NCBI RefSeq assembly: GCF_001552075.1
Contig: NZ_BCQM01000003.1
Location: 62,001-126,000, forward strand
DNA length: 64,000 bases
Direction of reading: 5' to 3'
DNA from: Arthrobacter luteolus NBRC 107841
GTDB taxonomy: Bacteria; Actinomycetota; Actinomycetes; Actinomycetales; Micrococcaceae
Below are positions 26,241 through 35,820 of this stretch, one piece after another. Position 1 is the stretch's first letter. Each line of letters begins with the position of its first letter. A program made the position numbers and the translations under genes. Under the pieces are notes generated by a model. The model saw only the letters and a program-made list of their open reading frames with translations, did not search any database and was not told the DNA's origin.

Positions 26241-26660
26241 CTGCCCGGGTTCCGGACCGAGGTTGAAGAACCGCCCTGAGATACTCGTGGGCGTCAGCTC
26301 AACATACCGGTGTTTTTCGGTGCGGACCCACGGCCGCAGGGGGAGCTCCTCGGCAGCCTCGATCTCAGCAGCGCGCTCGAGCTCCCGGGTGGTTCCATGG
26401 ATGACGACGGACCAGGCTTCGTCGCTGTAGACCCCATCCACCTCGAAGGCGACCTGGGAGTTCACAGTCAGCTCCGCCAGTTTTGTGCCGGGCGCAGTCC
26501 GGAACAGGATCACGCCGTCGTGCGCGTAATAATTCACTGGGAAGATGTCCGGCCGGTTGCCGACGCTCAGCGCCAGCCGGCCGTGGAAGGTTTTTTCGAC
26601 GAACTTCCAGGATTCTTCGGCCGTGAGTTCGACAACGGGCGGCTTCTCATCGCTTGTCAT
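26235..26660 (-). CDS. Pyridoxamine 5'-phosphate oxidase-family flavoprotein
   Basis: 141-residue split-barrel protein. The fold's signature is the sequence RLALSVGNRPDIFPVNYY followed by ILFRTAPGTKLAEL and VAFEVDGV, then the pairing strand WSVVIHGTTREL. Such proteins bind FMN or F420 and often act in nitro or pyridoxine-derivative reduction. The start is ATG 26660 (MTSDEKPP); the upstream extension is unlikely. It is convergent with the phosphodiesterase, and the stop lies in the last unit of a tandem repeat. Confidence 0.87.
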   Translation of the reverse strand: MTSDEKPPVVELTAEESWKFVEKTFHGRLALSVGNRPDIFPVNYYAHDGVILFRTAPGTKLAELTVNSQVAFEVDGVYSDEAWSVVIHGTTRELERAAEIEAAEELPLRPWVRTEKHRYVELTPTSISGRFFNLGPEPGQD

Positions 26661-26803
26661 GCCCCAAGTGTGCCAAGCGGACCGCGCGGCCGCCACCGCC
26701 GGGCCGGCAGCGGGGTCTTGACCCGGGCGGAAGAGGTTAGAAGAGTGGCAGGGGAACCTTTGAATTTTTCCCGGAACACCTCAGCCAATGCTAGGGGAAG
26801 ACG

Positions 26804-28453
26804 ATGACGGATGATGAGAAGTCCTATGAAGCCCAGGTGCCGCTGACCACGCGGCAGGGTCACCCGGTCTACGACAACCAGAACTCGCGCACGGTCGGCC
26901 CCCGCGGGCCCGCGACGCTGGAGAATTACCACTTTCTGGAGAAGATCAGCCATTTTGACCGGGAACGGATACCCGAGCGGGTGGTCCACGCCCGGGGTTT
27001 TGTAGCCTTTGGCGATTTCGAAGCCACCGGCAAATGGGGTGGGGAACCGATCGGGACTTATACCCGGGCAGCGCCCTTCGCAGCCCCGGGCAAAAAGACC
27101 GACGTCGCCATCCGGTTCTCCACCGTGATCGGCGGGCGGGACTCTTCCGAGGCGGCGAGGGACCCGCGCGGCTTCGCGGTGAAGTTCTATACCGAGGAGG
27201 GTAACTGGGACCTGGTGGGCAACAACCTGGGTGTTTTCTTCATCCGGGACGCCATCAAGTTCCCGGACGTGATCCATTCGCTGAAACCCGATCCGCTGAC
27301 GTTCCGGCAGGACCCGGCCCGGATTTTCGACTTTATGTCCCAGACCCCGGAGTCCATGCACATGCTGGTAAACCTGTTCAGTCCCCGCGGCATCCCTGCG
27401 GACTACCGCCACATGCAGGGTTTTGGGGTGAACACCTACAAATGGGTGAACGAGGAGGGTGAGACCAAGCTGGTGAAATACCACTGGCAGCCCAGGCAGG
27501 GGGTGAAGTCACTGACCGAAGCCGATGCAGCCAACATCCAGTCGGGAGACCTCGGCCATGCGTCCAAGGACCTGTACGAAGCGATCGAGTCGGGCGAGTA
27601 TCCGCAGTGGGATCTCTACGTGCAGATGATGGAGGACAACGATCATCCGGAACTGGACTTCGACCCGCTTGATGACACCAAGACCTGGCCGGAGCAGGAC
27701 TTTGTGCCCCGGCTGGTGGGCACCATGACGCTGAACCGCAACGTCTCCGACCATCATGAGGAAAACGAGCAGATCGCGTTCGGAACCGGCGTGCTGGTGG
27801 ATGGCCTGGACTTCTCCGACGACAAGATGCTGGTGGGCCGGACCTTTAGCTACTCGGATACCCAGCGGCACCGTGTTGGGCCAAATTACCTGCAGCTGCC
27901 GGTGAACTCGCCGAAGCATGCCCGTCATGCGACCAACCAGCGCGGCGGGCAGATGTCCTATGGTGTGGACCTGGCGCCTGGCCAGAACCCGCATGTGAAC
28001 TACGAGCCGAACATTACCGGCGGACTGCAGGAGGCGCCCAAGCCCGCCCACGAGGAACAGGGGCCGGACCTTACGGGCAAGCTGACCCGCAAACGGATCC
28101 CGCGCACCAATGATTATCTGCAGGCCGGGCAGCGCTACCAGCTGCTGGAGCAGTGGGAGCAGGATGACCTGGTGAAGAACCTCTCCGACAACATTTCCGA
28201 AGCCAGCCGCCCGGTGCAGGAACGCATGCTCTGGCACTTCTACATGTGCGACGACGAACTGGGCTCACGGGTCGGCGAGGGCCTCGGTATTGGCCTGGAC
28301 GAGGTCAGGGACCTGGGCCCGCTCGCCACGCAGACCCTGAACGGCGAGGAAACCGCGCGGATGCAGAACCTGGGAAACAACGGTCCGCGCAGCGTCGAAG
28401 GGCTGACCATGACCCACTGTGTCCCGGACGAGCACGTGGTTATCGGCCGCTGA
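26804..28453 (+). CDS. katA: Heme catalase
   Basis: 549 residues, removes hydrogen peroxide. The distal His is H62 ([12 protein letters not shown]), the Asn lies at 140-141 ([18 protein letters not shown]), and the proximal heme Tyr motif region reads [17 protein letters not shown]. The C-terminal domain ([17 protein letters not shown]) is that of small-subunit catalases. No NADPH-linked or flavodoxin-like domain is added. Ribosome site AGGGGAAG just before the ATG. A TTGACC element (26718-26723) upstream may be the -35 box. Confidence 0.96.
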   Translation: MTDDEKSYEAQVPLTTRQGHPVYDNQNSRTVGPRGPATLENYHFLEKISHFDRERIPERVVHARGFVAFGDFEATGKWGGEPIGTYTRAAPFAAPGKKTDVAIRFSTVIGGRDSSEAARDPRGFAVKFYTEEGNWDLVGNNLGVFFIRDAIKFPDVIHSLKPDPLTFRQDPARIFDFMSQTPESMHMLVNLFSPRGIPADYRHMQGFGVNTYKWVNEEGETKLVKYHWQPRQGVKSLTEADAANIQSGDLGHASKDLYEAIESGEYPQWDLYVQMMEDNDHPELDFDPLDDTKTWPEQDFVPRLVGTMTLNRNVSDHHEENEQIAFGTGVLVDGLDFSDDKMLVGRTFSYSDTQRHRVGPNYLQLPVNSPKHARHATNQRGGQMSYGVDLAPGQNPHVNYEPNITGGLQEAPKPAHEEQGPDLTGKLTRKRIPRTNDYLQAGQRYQLLEQWEQDDLVKNLSDNISEASRPVQERMLWHFYMCDDELGSRVGEGLGIGLDEVRDLGPLATQTLNGEETARMQNLGNNGPRSVEGLTMTHCVPDEHVVIGR

Positions 28454-28470
28454 GTCCTGCTTGGCCCAAA

Positions 28471-28505
28471 GGCGGCGGCGGCCGGGCACCTGCCCGGCCG
28501 CCGCC
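28471..28505 (+). terminator. Catalase terminator
   Basis: GGCGGCGGCCGGGCA and TGCCCGGCCGCCGCC form a long stem with a tiny loop, followed by GTCGTTCTGTTT. Confidence 0.8.
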
Positions 28506-28514
28506 GTCGTTCTG

Positions 28515-28565
28515 TTTAGATTTCCCAGCTTCTAGATTTGGCTGGTTTAGATTTCCCAGGGTGCT
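28515..28565 (-). repeat. Duplicated 3' end of the Stealth gene
   Basis: TTTAGATTTCCCAG occurs twice, once at the gene's own end (TAA stop at 28547-28549) and once about 34 bases further downstream in the gene's direction, with a degenerate TCTAGATTT between. Both carry the stop codon. Confidence 0.75.
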
Positions 28566-30154
28566 TTGATCGGGAAGTACTTTTCCAGGAAGCCGGTCAC
28601 CCGGGCGGTGCGTTCTTCGGTGGGGACCTCGGGGAAGGAACCGTCATTGAGGCAGAACAGGTCCTTGTTGCGCTTCTCCAGGAGCCGGTCCATGGACTTG
28701 AGCCCACGGTAGGACGTGGTGTCCACGTACTTCACCTTGGCCGTTTCCTGGGTGACAGCGCGCCCGGTCAGCAGGGCGTAGTAATGGTAGAGCGAGTTGG
28801 TGACGGAGATGTTGTCCTTCGCCCGGAACCTGCTGGCGGCCGTGGCAGCGAATTCCTCCGGGAATACGGCTTCCATCTCCACCAGGACACTCTTGCGCAG
28901 CGGTGCGGCAGTGTGTTCCAGATGCCGGGTGGTGATGCGGCCGAAACGCTCCCACAGGAGGTGCCGGTTGACCCGGGCGGCGTTCTCGAAGCCGCTGCGC
29001 TCGGGGTCGTTGGCGCCGAGCCCGATCCGCGTGCTGGCCTCAATGAACTTGGTGATCCCGCCGGGGGAGAAAAACAGATCCGGGCCCACGGGACGGCCGA
29101 AGAACATGTCGTCATTGGAATAGAGGAAGTGTTCGGACAAACCCGGAATGTGCTGGAGCTGGGATTCCACGGCCTGCGAGTTGAACGTCGGCAGCACCGA
29201 CGGATCGCGGAAATGTTCCACGGCCGGCACGAAGGTCACCGAGGGATGGTCGGCCAGCCAGTCCGGGCGCGGGGAATCGGAGGCGATGAAGATGCGCCGG
29301 ATCCAGGGCGCGAACATATAGACGGAACGCAGCGCGTATTTCAGTTCGTTGATCTGCCGGTAGCGGGCTTCGTGGTCGTCACCTTCGCCGACGACGGCGT
29401 CCTGCATCAGGGCAGCACGGCGGGCGCGGTATTCCGGGGAACTGCCGTCCACCCAGGAGAAAACGAGGTCCACGTCGAAGCGGATGTCCGTGGCGTGGTC
29501 AGCGAACATGTTCTCGATGGTCGGCCAGGTCAGGCCATGCTTATCCACGCTGCCGCGGACCACCTCAGAGGCGGGCAGGGTGCGGCGGGTCAGGGAGTTC
29601 TCCACCGGGAGGGTGATTTCGGTGTCGCCGAGGTCCCAGAGCTCCACCTGGACACCCGCAGAGGGGCCGAAAACCAGGTTGGTGCCGCTGGTCCCGCGGG
29701 GCCGGAACAGCCGGATGATGCGGGTTTTTTCGTATGGGGAGAGCTCGCCGTCGGCAATCAGCAGGGTGCGGGACTTCTCGGTGTCCACGCTGCGGGAGTA
29801 GAACGGCTCGTCCCGGCAGGCGTCAACCAGGGCGCTGCGCAGCTGTTCGCGCAGCCGGATGTCGATCGCGATGACCGGGCGTTCGTCGTTTCCGCGGACC
29901 AGCAGGTAGTCGATGCCCGCGCCGTCCAGCACACGCCGGACGAAGAGCAGGTCCTCCACCATCGCCTGGTGCGGGGTGAGGCCGGTGTCCATCAGGGTCA
30001 GGCGGCCCTTTATTTTCTGGACGTTGGGGCGGTGCTCCACCCGTTGGATAACGGCCAGGGAAGCGGTCTGCAGATCTTCGGGCTCGCTCCCGTCTTCGGG
30101 AGTTCCAAAGTAAACGTCGTGTTCGGCGGAGATATCGGTAATGGGAGCCTCCAA
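28547..30154 (-). CDS. Stealth-family sugar-phosphotransferase
   Basis: 535 residues with the four Stealth conserved regions: CR1 DVDLVFSWVDGSSPEYRARR, CR2 from RYRQINELKYALRSVY to IFIASDSP, a third region around SNDDMFFGRP and RVNRHLLWERFG, and CR4-like ALLTGR near the end. The family transfers hexose-1-phosphate to glycans, building phosphodiester-linked cell-wall or capsule polymers. Here the substrate is unknown and no glycan genes are adjacent. The start is uncertain: a TTG at 30154 is the most upstream plausible one, with no clear ribosome site. It is convergent with the catalase gene. Confidence 0.87.
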   Translation of the reverse strand: MEAPITDISAEHDVYFGTPEDGSEPEDLQTASLAVIQRVEHRPNVQKIKGRLTLMDTGLTPHQAMVEDLLFVRRVLDGAGIDYLLVRGNDERPVIAIDIRLREQLRSALVDACRDEPFYSRSVDTEKSRTLLIADGELSPYEKTRIIRLFRPRGTSGTNLVFGPSAGVQVELWDLGDTEITLPVENSLTRRTLPASEVVRGSVDKHGLTWPTIENMFADHATDIRFDVDLVFSWVDGSSPEYRARRAALMQDAVVGEGDDHEARYRQINELKYALRSVYMFAPWIRRIFIASDSPRPDWLADHPSVTFVPAVEHFRDPSVLPTFNSQAVESQLQHIPGLSEHFLYSNDDMFFGRPVGPDLFFSPGGITKFIEASTRIGLGANDPERSGFENAARVNRHLLWERFGRITTRHLEHTAAPLRKSVLVEMEAVFPEEFAATAASRFRAKDNISVTNSLYHYYALLTGRAVTQETAKVKYVDTTSYRGLKSMDRLLEKRNKDLFCLNDGSFPEVPTEERTARVTGFLEKYFPIKAPWEI

Positions 30155-30335
30155 AAGGGGTCGGGCGCAAGGCAGGTGTTTGTGGAAATGTGCGACGCTG
30201 CACGGGTACTGGACTCCCGCAGGCGCACCGGGCCGGTTTGGCCGAACGGGTGCGTGGAACTGCGGAAGCTATGGGTGGCACGGCCGGGGCTGCGTAGCAT
30301 GGTTGCTGAGCACGCGGAAACCTCCGGGAGCCGAT

Positions 30336-31067
30336 GTGAGATACCGTAACACCCTGATTGCGGCGGGAATAATGGGCGGCCTCTGCCTGCCGTCCTGTGC
30401 GGTGTCTCCGGCGCCGGATGCCGCACCGGAGAGTGCTTCTCCCGGCTGGGCAACCTATGCCGTTGAGCGCTCTGACCTGGAGTTTGAGTACCGTACCGAC
30501 TGGTCGGTGGAGGAAGTGGCGGCCCTGGCCAACGATCCGGCCGGCGGGGTGTCGCTGCGGGTGCACGACGCCGGCGGAAGAGTGATTGCCTGGCTGGACA
30601 CCGGGATCATCACCGACCAGATCTGCGCGCCGTTGCCGGAGCCGGTGGCGTACACCGAATACGATGCTGCGCCCATGCCGGGGCTGATATCTGCCCAGGG
30701 GACGGTGCAGCGGTTTGTCTACCGGTCAGTCGTCCCGGCCGGTGGCGGAGAAGCTCAGGTGACCTACGCTGTCGTCAGCGCTCCGACGCCGTCTGCGGAG
30801 GAGGCTGCCTGTGGGCTTTTCGATTTCTTTACGCTGACGGAGTCCAGCGGCGGGCGGTTCGCCGGGGCGGTTCCTGCGGACGGCGGGGCTGCTGGTGGGG
30901 GTGCCGGTGGGGCTGAGGCTGGAGGCGGAGCTGGAGCCGAGGCTGGAGCGGGGCCTGGGGATCATCTGGAGAAGACGGATCATCTGGAGAAGGCAGCGGC
31001 GTTTGAGGAATCTCAGGAGTTCCGTGATGTGAAGCGGATGCTGGCTTCCCTGCACAATGCGGGTTGA
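30336..31067 (+). CDS. Putative lipoprotein with low-complexity Gly/Ala tail
   Basis: 243 residues from GTG, with GGGAG as ribosome site. A short signal peptide ends in LPSC (C21), a fair lipobox, so the mature protein should be anchored to the outer face of the membrane. The middle has a strand-rich domain (residues about 40-170) that I cannot assign. It is followed by a Gly/Ala/Glu tract and an exact DHLEK duplication, then a helical end. Function not recognised. It stands before another lipoprotein gene, 157 bases away. Confidence 0.7.
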   Translation: MRYRNTLIAAGIMGGLCLPSCAVSPAPDAAPESASPGWATYAVERSDLEFEYRTDWSVEEVAALANDPAGGVSLRVHDAGGRVIAWLDTGIITDQICAPLPEPVAYTEYDAAPMPGLISAQGTVQRFVYRSVVPAGGGEAQVTYAVVSAPTPSAEEAACGLFDFFTLTESSGGRFAGAVPADGGAAGGGAGGAEAGGGAGAEAGAGPGDHLEKTDHLEKAAAFEESQEFRDVKRMLASLHNAG

Positions 31068-31224
31068 TGTGTCCCTGGCAGCGGACCGGCGGGTCGCTGG
31101 TAACGGAATTTCTGCTTTTTGGACGGCTGTTTCGGTGGCGCCCTGTGGATAAGTCAGTATGCTTTGCGGCAGTTTGAGTAGCATCTACCGCACTGGTCCT
31201 GATGGCTTACCCCGGGGGTCTTAC

Positions 31225-31929
31225 ATGTTTAGTCTCGTTGAGCGTCGTCGTGCTGCTGCTGGCGCTGGTGCTTCTGCCGCCGGCGCCGGTGCAGGATTCA
31301 CGGGTGGCGGGTGGCTTGCTGTTGCAGTCGCGGGGGCTTTGATGCTGTCCGGGTGTTCCGGTTCGGGGGACCGGGATGCGGATGCTGCCGAGACCCCAAG
31401 CGTGAGCTCCTCTTCGAGTTCTCCGGAAGCTCCGAGCCCCTCTCCGTCTCCCTCTGCTGTGTATAAGCCGGCGTCGGCTGAGGGTCCTGCGGAGAACGTG
31501 CCGCTGCCGGTGATGCCGGAGGAAGCGAAAGTCGAATCCAAGGAGGGGCTGATCGCTTTCGCAAGGCATTGGTACGACCTGGCGAACTATGGATATGAAA
31601 CCGGGGATGTCGAGCCGGTCAAAGCTACAAGTGGAACAAGCTGTTCTGGATGCACACGGTATTTAAGTGTCGTGGAACGGGGATTCAGTGCGAACGATTG
31701 GATGGCAGGATCTCTGATCGATTTTCGGAGTGTCCACAGCGACTATGTCCTTACGCCAGAAGGACGCTACCAAGTGCTGATTCAATTTACGCAGGAACCG
31801 ATTGAGTTTTACGGACCAAGCGGAGAATCCTATGGCACCGATCCGGGGAGCGAGATGCCGGTCGTCCAAATGCTGGAAGCGCGTTTCGAGTCCGGAAAGT
31901 GGACCGTCGAGCAGTTGTCGAGCATGTAA
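31225..31929 (+). CDS. DUF6318-type lipoprotein
   Basis: 234 residues. An unusually long Ala/Gly-rich N-terminus (residues 10-30) precedes the hydrophobic core and lipobox LSGC with C44. A Ser/Pro-rich linker follows, then the DUF6318 domain: EGLIAFARHWYDLANYGYETGD, with the two-cysteine motif TSCSGCTRY that could form a disulfide. The function is unknown; these lipoproteins are frequent in Arthrobacter. Its stop codon overlaps the next start (TAATG), so the two secreted proteins are coupled. Confidence 0.8.
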   Translation: MFSLVERRRAAAGAGASAAGAGAGFTGGGWLAVAVAGALMLSGCSGSGDRDADAAETPSVSSSSSSPEAPSPSPSPSAVYKPASAEGPAENVPLPVMPEEAKVESKEGLIAFARHWYDLANYGYETGDVEPVKATSGTSCSGCTRYLSVVERGFSANDWMAGSLIDFRSVHSDYVLTPEGRYQVLIQFTQEPIEFYGPSGESYGTDPGSEMPVVQMLEARFESGKWTVEQLSSM

Positions 31930-32834
31930 TGGAGACAGCAGCCGTGTCATTGCGAATCGGGACCGTGGGCACAACTTTCCTTGTCATGATGTCACTTTTG
32001 TGGCTCGGCTCGGCCCATGCCGACACCGACAAGACCGGAGATTCATCGTTTTATGACGACACAGTGGTGACTCGATGGCAGCAACATCAGAGTGGAGTGT
32101 GGACGCAGGTCCCAATCGGCGTTCCCGAGAGTCCAAACGGGTTCCGATACGAACCGGCGTGCTTCGACGATCAAAACTCAGGGGACGTTCAGTGCCTAGT
32201 TCAATCTGACAGCTGTTCAGCAGGGCCGGATGGGCGCCTAGTGTGGTGGTACTCAGGGCTTCGGGTTGTTGATCCAGCGACTTGGCCTCGGTACGGTTCA
32301 GCCCCCACCTGCATCTACTCCGAAGACCCCGCAGCTTTTGAAGAGCGGCTCCGCGCAGCTGTGCTCTCCGCATTCCAGGAAAGTCCGATTGCGCCCGGTC
32401 AATTGTCAGTACAGCCGAGTCCGCACACGCTTATCGGAGCGCACACGAATGTGTATGTCGAAGCCGGTGAGCAGGTGTTCGAGATGAATCTGCTTGGCCA
32501 GTCGATCCGGATAGTCGCCAGTCCCACGGAATACACCTTCGATTATGGTGACGGAACGGCTTACGGCCCGGCTCGGGTTCCCGGCGGGCCGCTTCCGGAA
32601 TCCCGCTGGGGCGAACAGACCGCAACGAGCCATGCCTATGAAGCCACCGGAGATTTCCCGGTGACCGTGACGACGTTCTTTTCCGGCGAGTATTCGGTCA
32701 ACGGGGGCCCGATGGTTCCGATCGATGGCCGGGCCCAGGTGACCTCGCCCGTTCAGCTGCTCAGCGTATGGCGTTCAGAATCCCGAAATGTGGCGGATGA
32801 CTGCCTGGTCAACCCGGCGGGAGTTGGCTGCTGA
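31929..32834 (+). CDS. Secreted PKD-domain protein
   Basis: 301 residues with a signal peptide (VGTTFLVMMSLLWLGSAHA). The C-terminal part contains a PKD-like segment YTFDYGDGTAYG followed by SHAYEATGDFPVTVTT, the typical GDG and Ala-Tyr-x-x-x-G motifs. The N-terminal part has several cysteines. The region has AT-richer codon use than its neighbours, hinting at transfer or weaker selection. Coupled to the DUF6318 lipoprotein; a surface complex is plausible. An in-frame GTG at 31944 with GGAG upstream is an alternative start. Confidence 0.78.
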   Translation: METAAVSLRIGTVGTTFLVMMSLLWLGSAHADTDKTGDSSFYDDTVVTRWQQHQSGVWTQVPIGVPESPNGFRYEPACFDDQNSGDVQCLVQSDSCSAGPDGRLVWWYSGLRVVDPATWPRYGSAPTCIYSEDPAAFEERLRAAVLSAFQESPIAPGQLSVQPSPHTLIGAHTNVYVEAGEQVFEMNLLGQSIRIVASPTEYTFDYGDGTAYGPARVPGGPLPESRWGEQTATSHAYEATGDFPVTVTTFFSGEYSVNGGPMVPIDGRAQVTSPVQLLSVWRSESRNVADDCLVNPAGVGC

Positions 32835-32860
32835 CCCGGCTGGGCCACCCGCGAGCCACT

Positions 32861-33649
32861 TCAGCCCTCCGGGACGGGCACTGTGAACAGTGTCCGGGGA
32901 TCCTGCAGGAGCGCTGGATAGGTGAAGGCAGCCCGGTTCAAGACCTCGCCGGTCAGCGACACCCGCCGCCGGGCAGTGTCATTCGTCAACGTGACCGGTC
33001 CAACCTCTCCCAGTTCCAGCCGGGAACGGTCAGATCCGAGCAGCGCGACGGGATCGCCGTCGTTCATTACCTCCAGGAAACGCTCCAGCTGGCGGCCTTT
33101 CTTGCCGGTGATCGGAGTCCCGCGGGCAGAGAGCATGGGCAGCTCAATGACCGGCCCGTCCGGGTTCCGGACCGGGCGGGCAATCCACAGCCAGCGGTCA
33201 GCGGGTTCGGTAGGCGCTGTCGGCATGGCCGGCTCCGGCCAGACGTAGGGCAGGCCGGCCGGTGTTCCGGGGAACAGCTCTGCATAGAAATCCGGATCCT
33301 TCACCAGGAGGTTGGAGCGGTGGCCCTCATGAAACGCCCCGCCGCCCAGCCACGGCGGCCGGGGAACGACGTCGGACGCGGCCTCCGGTGCGAACTCCAG
33401 CAGCTGCTCCCGGACCGTGTCGGCAAAACCCCGGGCCACCCACTCATCGGTCATCGCGAGTCCGTAGGCGGCCAGCGCGGGTACATACCCCATCCACATC
33501 CGGGTCGCAGGATGGCTCTGCCAACCGTAGTCCGGGACCACGAGGGCGCGCAGAATCTGCAGGGTTTCAACCCGCTGTTTGCCCAGCCGGGGTGAATCCA
33601 GGACCCGGGCGCTGCGTGAAAAACTCTCGTAGGGGAGGAAGGTCTGCAC
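32861..33649 (-). CDS. MSMEG_6728-type pyrimidine-dimer DNA glycosylase-like protein
   Basis: 262 residues. The N-terminal half has the T4 endonuclease V-like segment: MQTFLPYESFSRSARVLD, then RLGKQRVETLQILRAL and HPATRMWMGYVPALAAYG, which matches actinobacterial proteins named MSMEG_6728. The lower half (DRWLWIARPVRNPDG) is lineage-specific. Repair of UV lesions is likely by family but not proved here. The GNAT gene ends 3 bases upstream, so it is the last gene of a minus-strand operon. Confidence 0.82.
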   Translation of the reverse strand: MQTFLPYESFSRSARVLDSPRLGKQRVETLQILRALVVPDYGWQSHPATRMWMGYVPALAAYGLAMTDEWVARGFADTVREQLLEFAPEAASDVVPRPPWLGGGAFHEGHRSNLLVKDPDFYAELFPGTPAGLPYVWPEPAMPTAPTEPADRWLWIARPVRNPDGPVIELPMLSARGTPITGKKGRQLERFLEVMNDGDPVALLGSDRSRLELGEVGPVTLTNDTARRRVSLTGEVLNRAAFTYPALLQDPRTLFTVPVPEG

Positions 33650-33652
33650 GAA

Positions 33653-34219
33653 TCAGCCTGCGGAGATGAGAGAACGGGCGAACACTAGATCGTCGAAAAG
33701 ATGCGGTCCCAATGAAAACTGTTTACGGCCCACGACGGAGAATCCGGACTTCCGGTAGAAAGCCTGCGCCCGCAGGTTCATACCGTTCACCCCGAGCCAC
33801 ACCGTGCCGATCCCTGCCTCCTCCGCAGTTTCGAGGACAGCAGTCATCAGCCCGGACGCTACACCCCGCCCGTGCGCTGCCGGATGCGTGTAGAACTTGG
33901 AGAGCTCCGCTGTCGGACCGGGGAGGCCCTCCAATGCAGCGGCGATCTGCGGATCTGCAGGCGGTTCCAGGACCAGCAAGGCGTAGCCGACCAGCCCCGG
34001 ATCAGCCCGTGCCACGAGGACCCGGCGGGCAGGATTGGCGGCGAAACCCGCGAAAGCATCCTCCGACAGCATTCGGGCAGCGAATTCAGCCGCTTCTTCC
34101 TCCGTCACAGCAGGCGGGCAGGCAAGCGGGAAGGTCAGGGCGGCCAGCGAAGCCAGCGCAGCAGTATCTGTGTCCCGCGCCGGACCGACGGCAAACACCG
34201 CGCGATCAGTATTCGGCAT
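33653..34219 (-). CDS. GNAT-family acetyltransferase
   Basis: 188 residues. The acetyl-CoA site is ELSKFYTHPAAHGRGVASGLM (core HGRGVASGL) and the closing helix is RAQAFYRKSGFSVVG. The N-terminal segment is helical. The substrate is not predictable. I chose the ATG at 34219 because AGGTGAG lies five bases before it; it overlaps the last codons of the DUF1684 gene by 14 bases, which points to coupled translation. Confidence 0.88.
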   Translation of the reverse strand: MPNTDRAVFAVGPARDTDTAALASLAALTFPLACPPAVTEEEAAEFAARMLSEDAFAGFAANPARRVLVARADPGLVGYALLVLEPPADPQIAAALEGLPGPTAELSKFYTHPAAHGRGVASGLMTAVLETAEEAGIGTVWLGVNGMNLRAQAFYRKSGFSVVGRKQFSLGPHLFDDLVFARSLISAG

Positions 34220-34838
34220 ACAGCTCACCTGCCATCAAAGGAACATCCAGCCGGTTATCCGGTCCGGGCAGCGGGCAGGCCCAACGCTCGTCATATGCAC
34301 AAGAAGGGTTATACAGGAAGTTGAAGTCCAGGACGAGCGAATCATCGCCACCGGCGCCGAGATGCGCGCCCTTAATGGTGTCGAGCAGGTATCGGCCGCC
34401 GCCGTAGGTTCCGCCGTTCCGGCCGGCGAGGGCATCGCGCACCGGCAGGAAGAGCCCGCCGCCGTACGTGGCCAGCCGCCACAGCGCCAGGCCGCCGACG
34501 TCGGGGAGCTGCACTGTCCCCAGGCGCTCAAAATACACCGTCCCGTCCGTACCCGTGGCGGCCTCGAAGCGCTGCCCGGCGCCGTCGTCGTCAATCACCG
34601 CCTCGAAACGCAATGCAGGATCATAAGGCGCGAGGGCGAGGCCCGTGAAACGCGCCTTCGCCGCCTCACTCAGCGGCGAGGCAGGATGGGTACCGAACAT
34701 TAAGTCCCGTTCGCGGCGCCACAGATCATGGGCGGACGACGGCGATTCGTCCGCAGCTGCGCGCCGAACCTGGGCATATATCTCGAACATGCGTCTGCGC
34801 CAGTCAGCCGTCCGGAGTGCCGAAGCAGGAGAAACCAT
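34206..34838 (-). CDS. DUF1684 protein
   Basis: 210 residues. The family signature is at the C-terminus: GGGRYLLDTIKGA, then LDFNFLYNPSCAYDERWAC followed by PLPGPDNRLDVPLMAGE, with a conserved Cys pair. The N-terminal WRRRMFEIYAQVR helix also fits. DUF1684 has no settled function. First gene of a three-gene minus operon with the GNAT and glycosylase-like genes; the divergent TSUP gene starts 15 bases away, so the two promoters must overlap each other's coding ends. Confidence 0.85.
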   Translation of the reverse strand: MVSPASALRTADWRRRMFEIYAQVRRAAADESPSSAHDLWRRERDLMFGTHPASPLSEAAKARFTGLALAPYDPALRFEAVIDDDGAGQRFEAATGTDGTVYFERLGTVQLPDVGGLALWRLATYGGGLFLPVRDALAGRNGGTYGGGRYLLDTIKGAHLGAGGDDSLVLDFNFLYNPSCAYDERWACPLPGPDNRLDVPLMAGELYAEY

Positions 34839-34852
34839 AGGCCCAGCGTAGT

Positions 34853-35614
34853 GTGTTTGGCGTGACTACCGGACTTCTCATTGTGGTGCTGACCTCGATT
34901 TTTATCGGCGCGGTCGCCCAGCGAATCGCCGGTCTCGGCTTCGCGCTGCTCATTTCCCCCTTCCTGGTCATCATTCTTGGAGCCCACGGCGGCGTCCTGA
35001 TGGTGAACGTGTGCGGATTGATTTCCTCCCTCCTGATCATGTTCCGCGTCTGGAAGGAAGTGGATTGGAGCATGTACCGCTGGCTGGCGATACCGGCGGT
35101 CATCGGCAGCATCCCTGCTTCGATGGCAGCCGTTTACCTGCCGGCCGCGCCAATGGCCGTCATTGTGGGCGGGATTGTGCTTGTTGCCCTGGGCGCCTCG
35201 TTGGTGCTGGCACGGAATTCGGTGGTGGTGACCGGCAACAAAGCCAAGGCAATTGCGGGGTTCGCATCCGGCATCACGAATGCTGTGGCCGGCGTCGGCG
35301 GTCCCGCAGTAAGCGCCTACGCCGTGATGGCGCGGTGGCCGCAGCGCCCGTTCGCGGCGACGCTTCAGCCGTTTTTCGTGACCATTGCTGTCGTCACCCT
35401 GAGCGTGAAGCTCACGATGGACCCGGGGCAGATGCCTCCTTTCAGCACACTGGCGTGGATTCTGATCGGTGTCCTGATTGTGGCAGGCATCTATGCGGGG
35501 GAGCAGCTTCAGAAGCACATCAGTGACGAACATGTACGGTTCGGCGTTATTGTCATTGCCTTCCTTGGCGCTGCGGCGGCCATGGCCAAGGGGCTGTTCG
35601 ACCTCTACGCGTAA
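34853..35614 (+). CDS. TauE/SafE (TSUP) family membrane exporter
   Basis: 253 residues, about eight membrane segments, with the family motifs GLGFALLISPFLV near the start and ITNAVAGVGGPAVSAYAV in the second half. TSUP members export sulfite, sulfonates or other C2 anions. Starts GTG 34853 or GTG 34862; TAGTGT at 34849-34854 lies at the right distance for a leaderless message beginning at 34862, so the shorter form is possible. Divergent from DUF1684. Confidence 0.88.
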   Translation: MFGVTTGLLIVVLTSIFIGAVAQRIAGLGFALLISPFLVIILGAHGGVLMVNVCGLISSLLIMFRVWKEVDWSMYRWLAIPAVIGSIPASMAAVYLPAAPMAVIVGGIVLVALGASLVLARNSVVVTGNKAKAIAGFASGITNAVAGVGGPAVSAYAVMARWPQRPFAATLQPFFVTIAVVTLSVKLTMDPGQMPPFSTLAWILIGVLIVAGIYAGEQLQKHISDEHVRFGVIVIAFLGAAAAMAKGLFDLYA

Positions 35615-35727
35615 CCTCGGCCGATGCACGTACATCCGGTTCGACGGCGTGGGCTGGGACCGGGGCTGGAGTTCCGCACCGTCCGTGAGGCAGCGGACTC
35701 GGCCCGCCCGAAACCACCGGAAATAAG

Positions 35728-35758
35728 CAGGTAATTGGGGCTGAAAGTCCCGTACCTG
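35728..35758 (+). other. Stem-loop upstream of the DUF222-HNH gene
   Basis: CAGGTA (35728-35733) pairs with TACCTG (35753-35758), with an inner GGG/CCC. It lies in the 206-base gap between the TSUP and DUF222 genes. No T-run follows, so it may be a control hairpin or a relic. Confidence 0.4.
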
Positions 35759-35820
35759 GTGAACGCGTGATTCGTCGATTTTGGGCCTCGAATGTCAGTG
35801 GCGGCTGAAAGTGTTGGGGT

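Noticed and set aside
28538-30349. 603-codon plus-strand frame opposite the Stealth gene
   Set aside because: The minus strand holds the four Stealth regions; the other frame has none.
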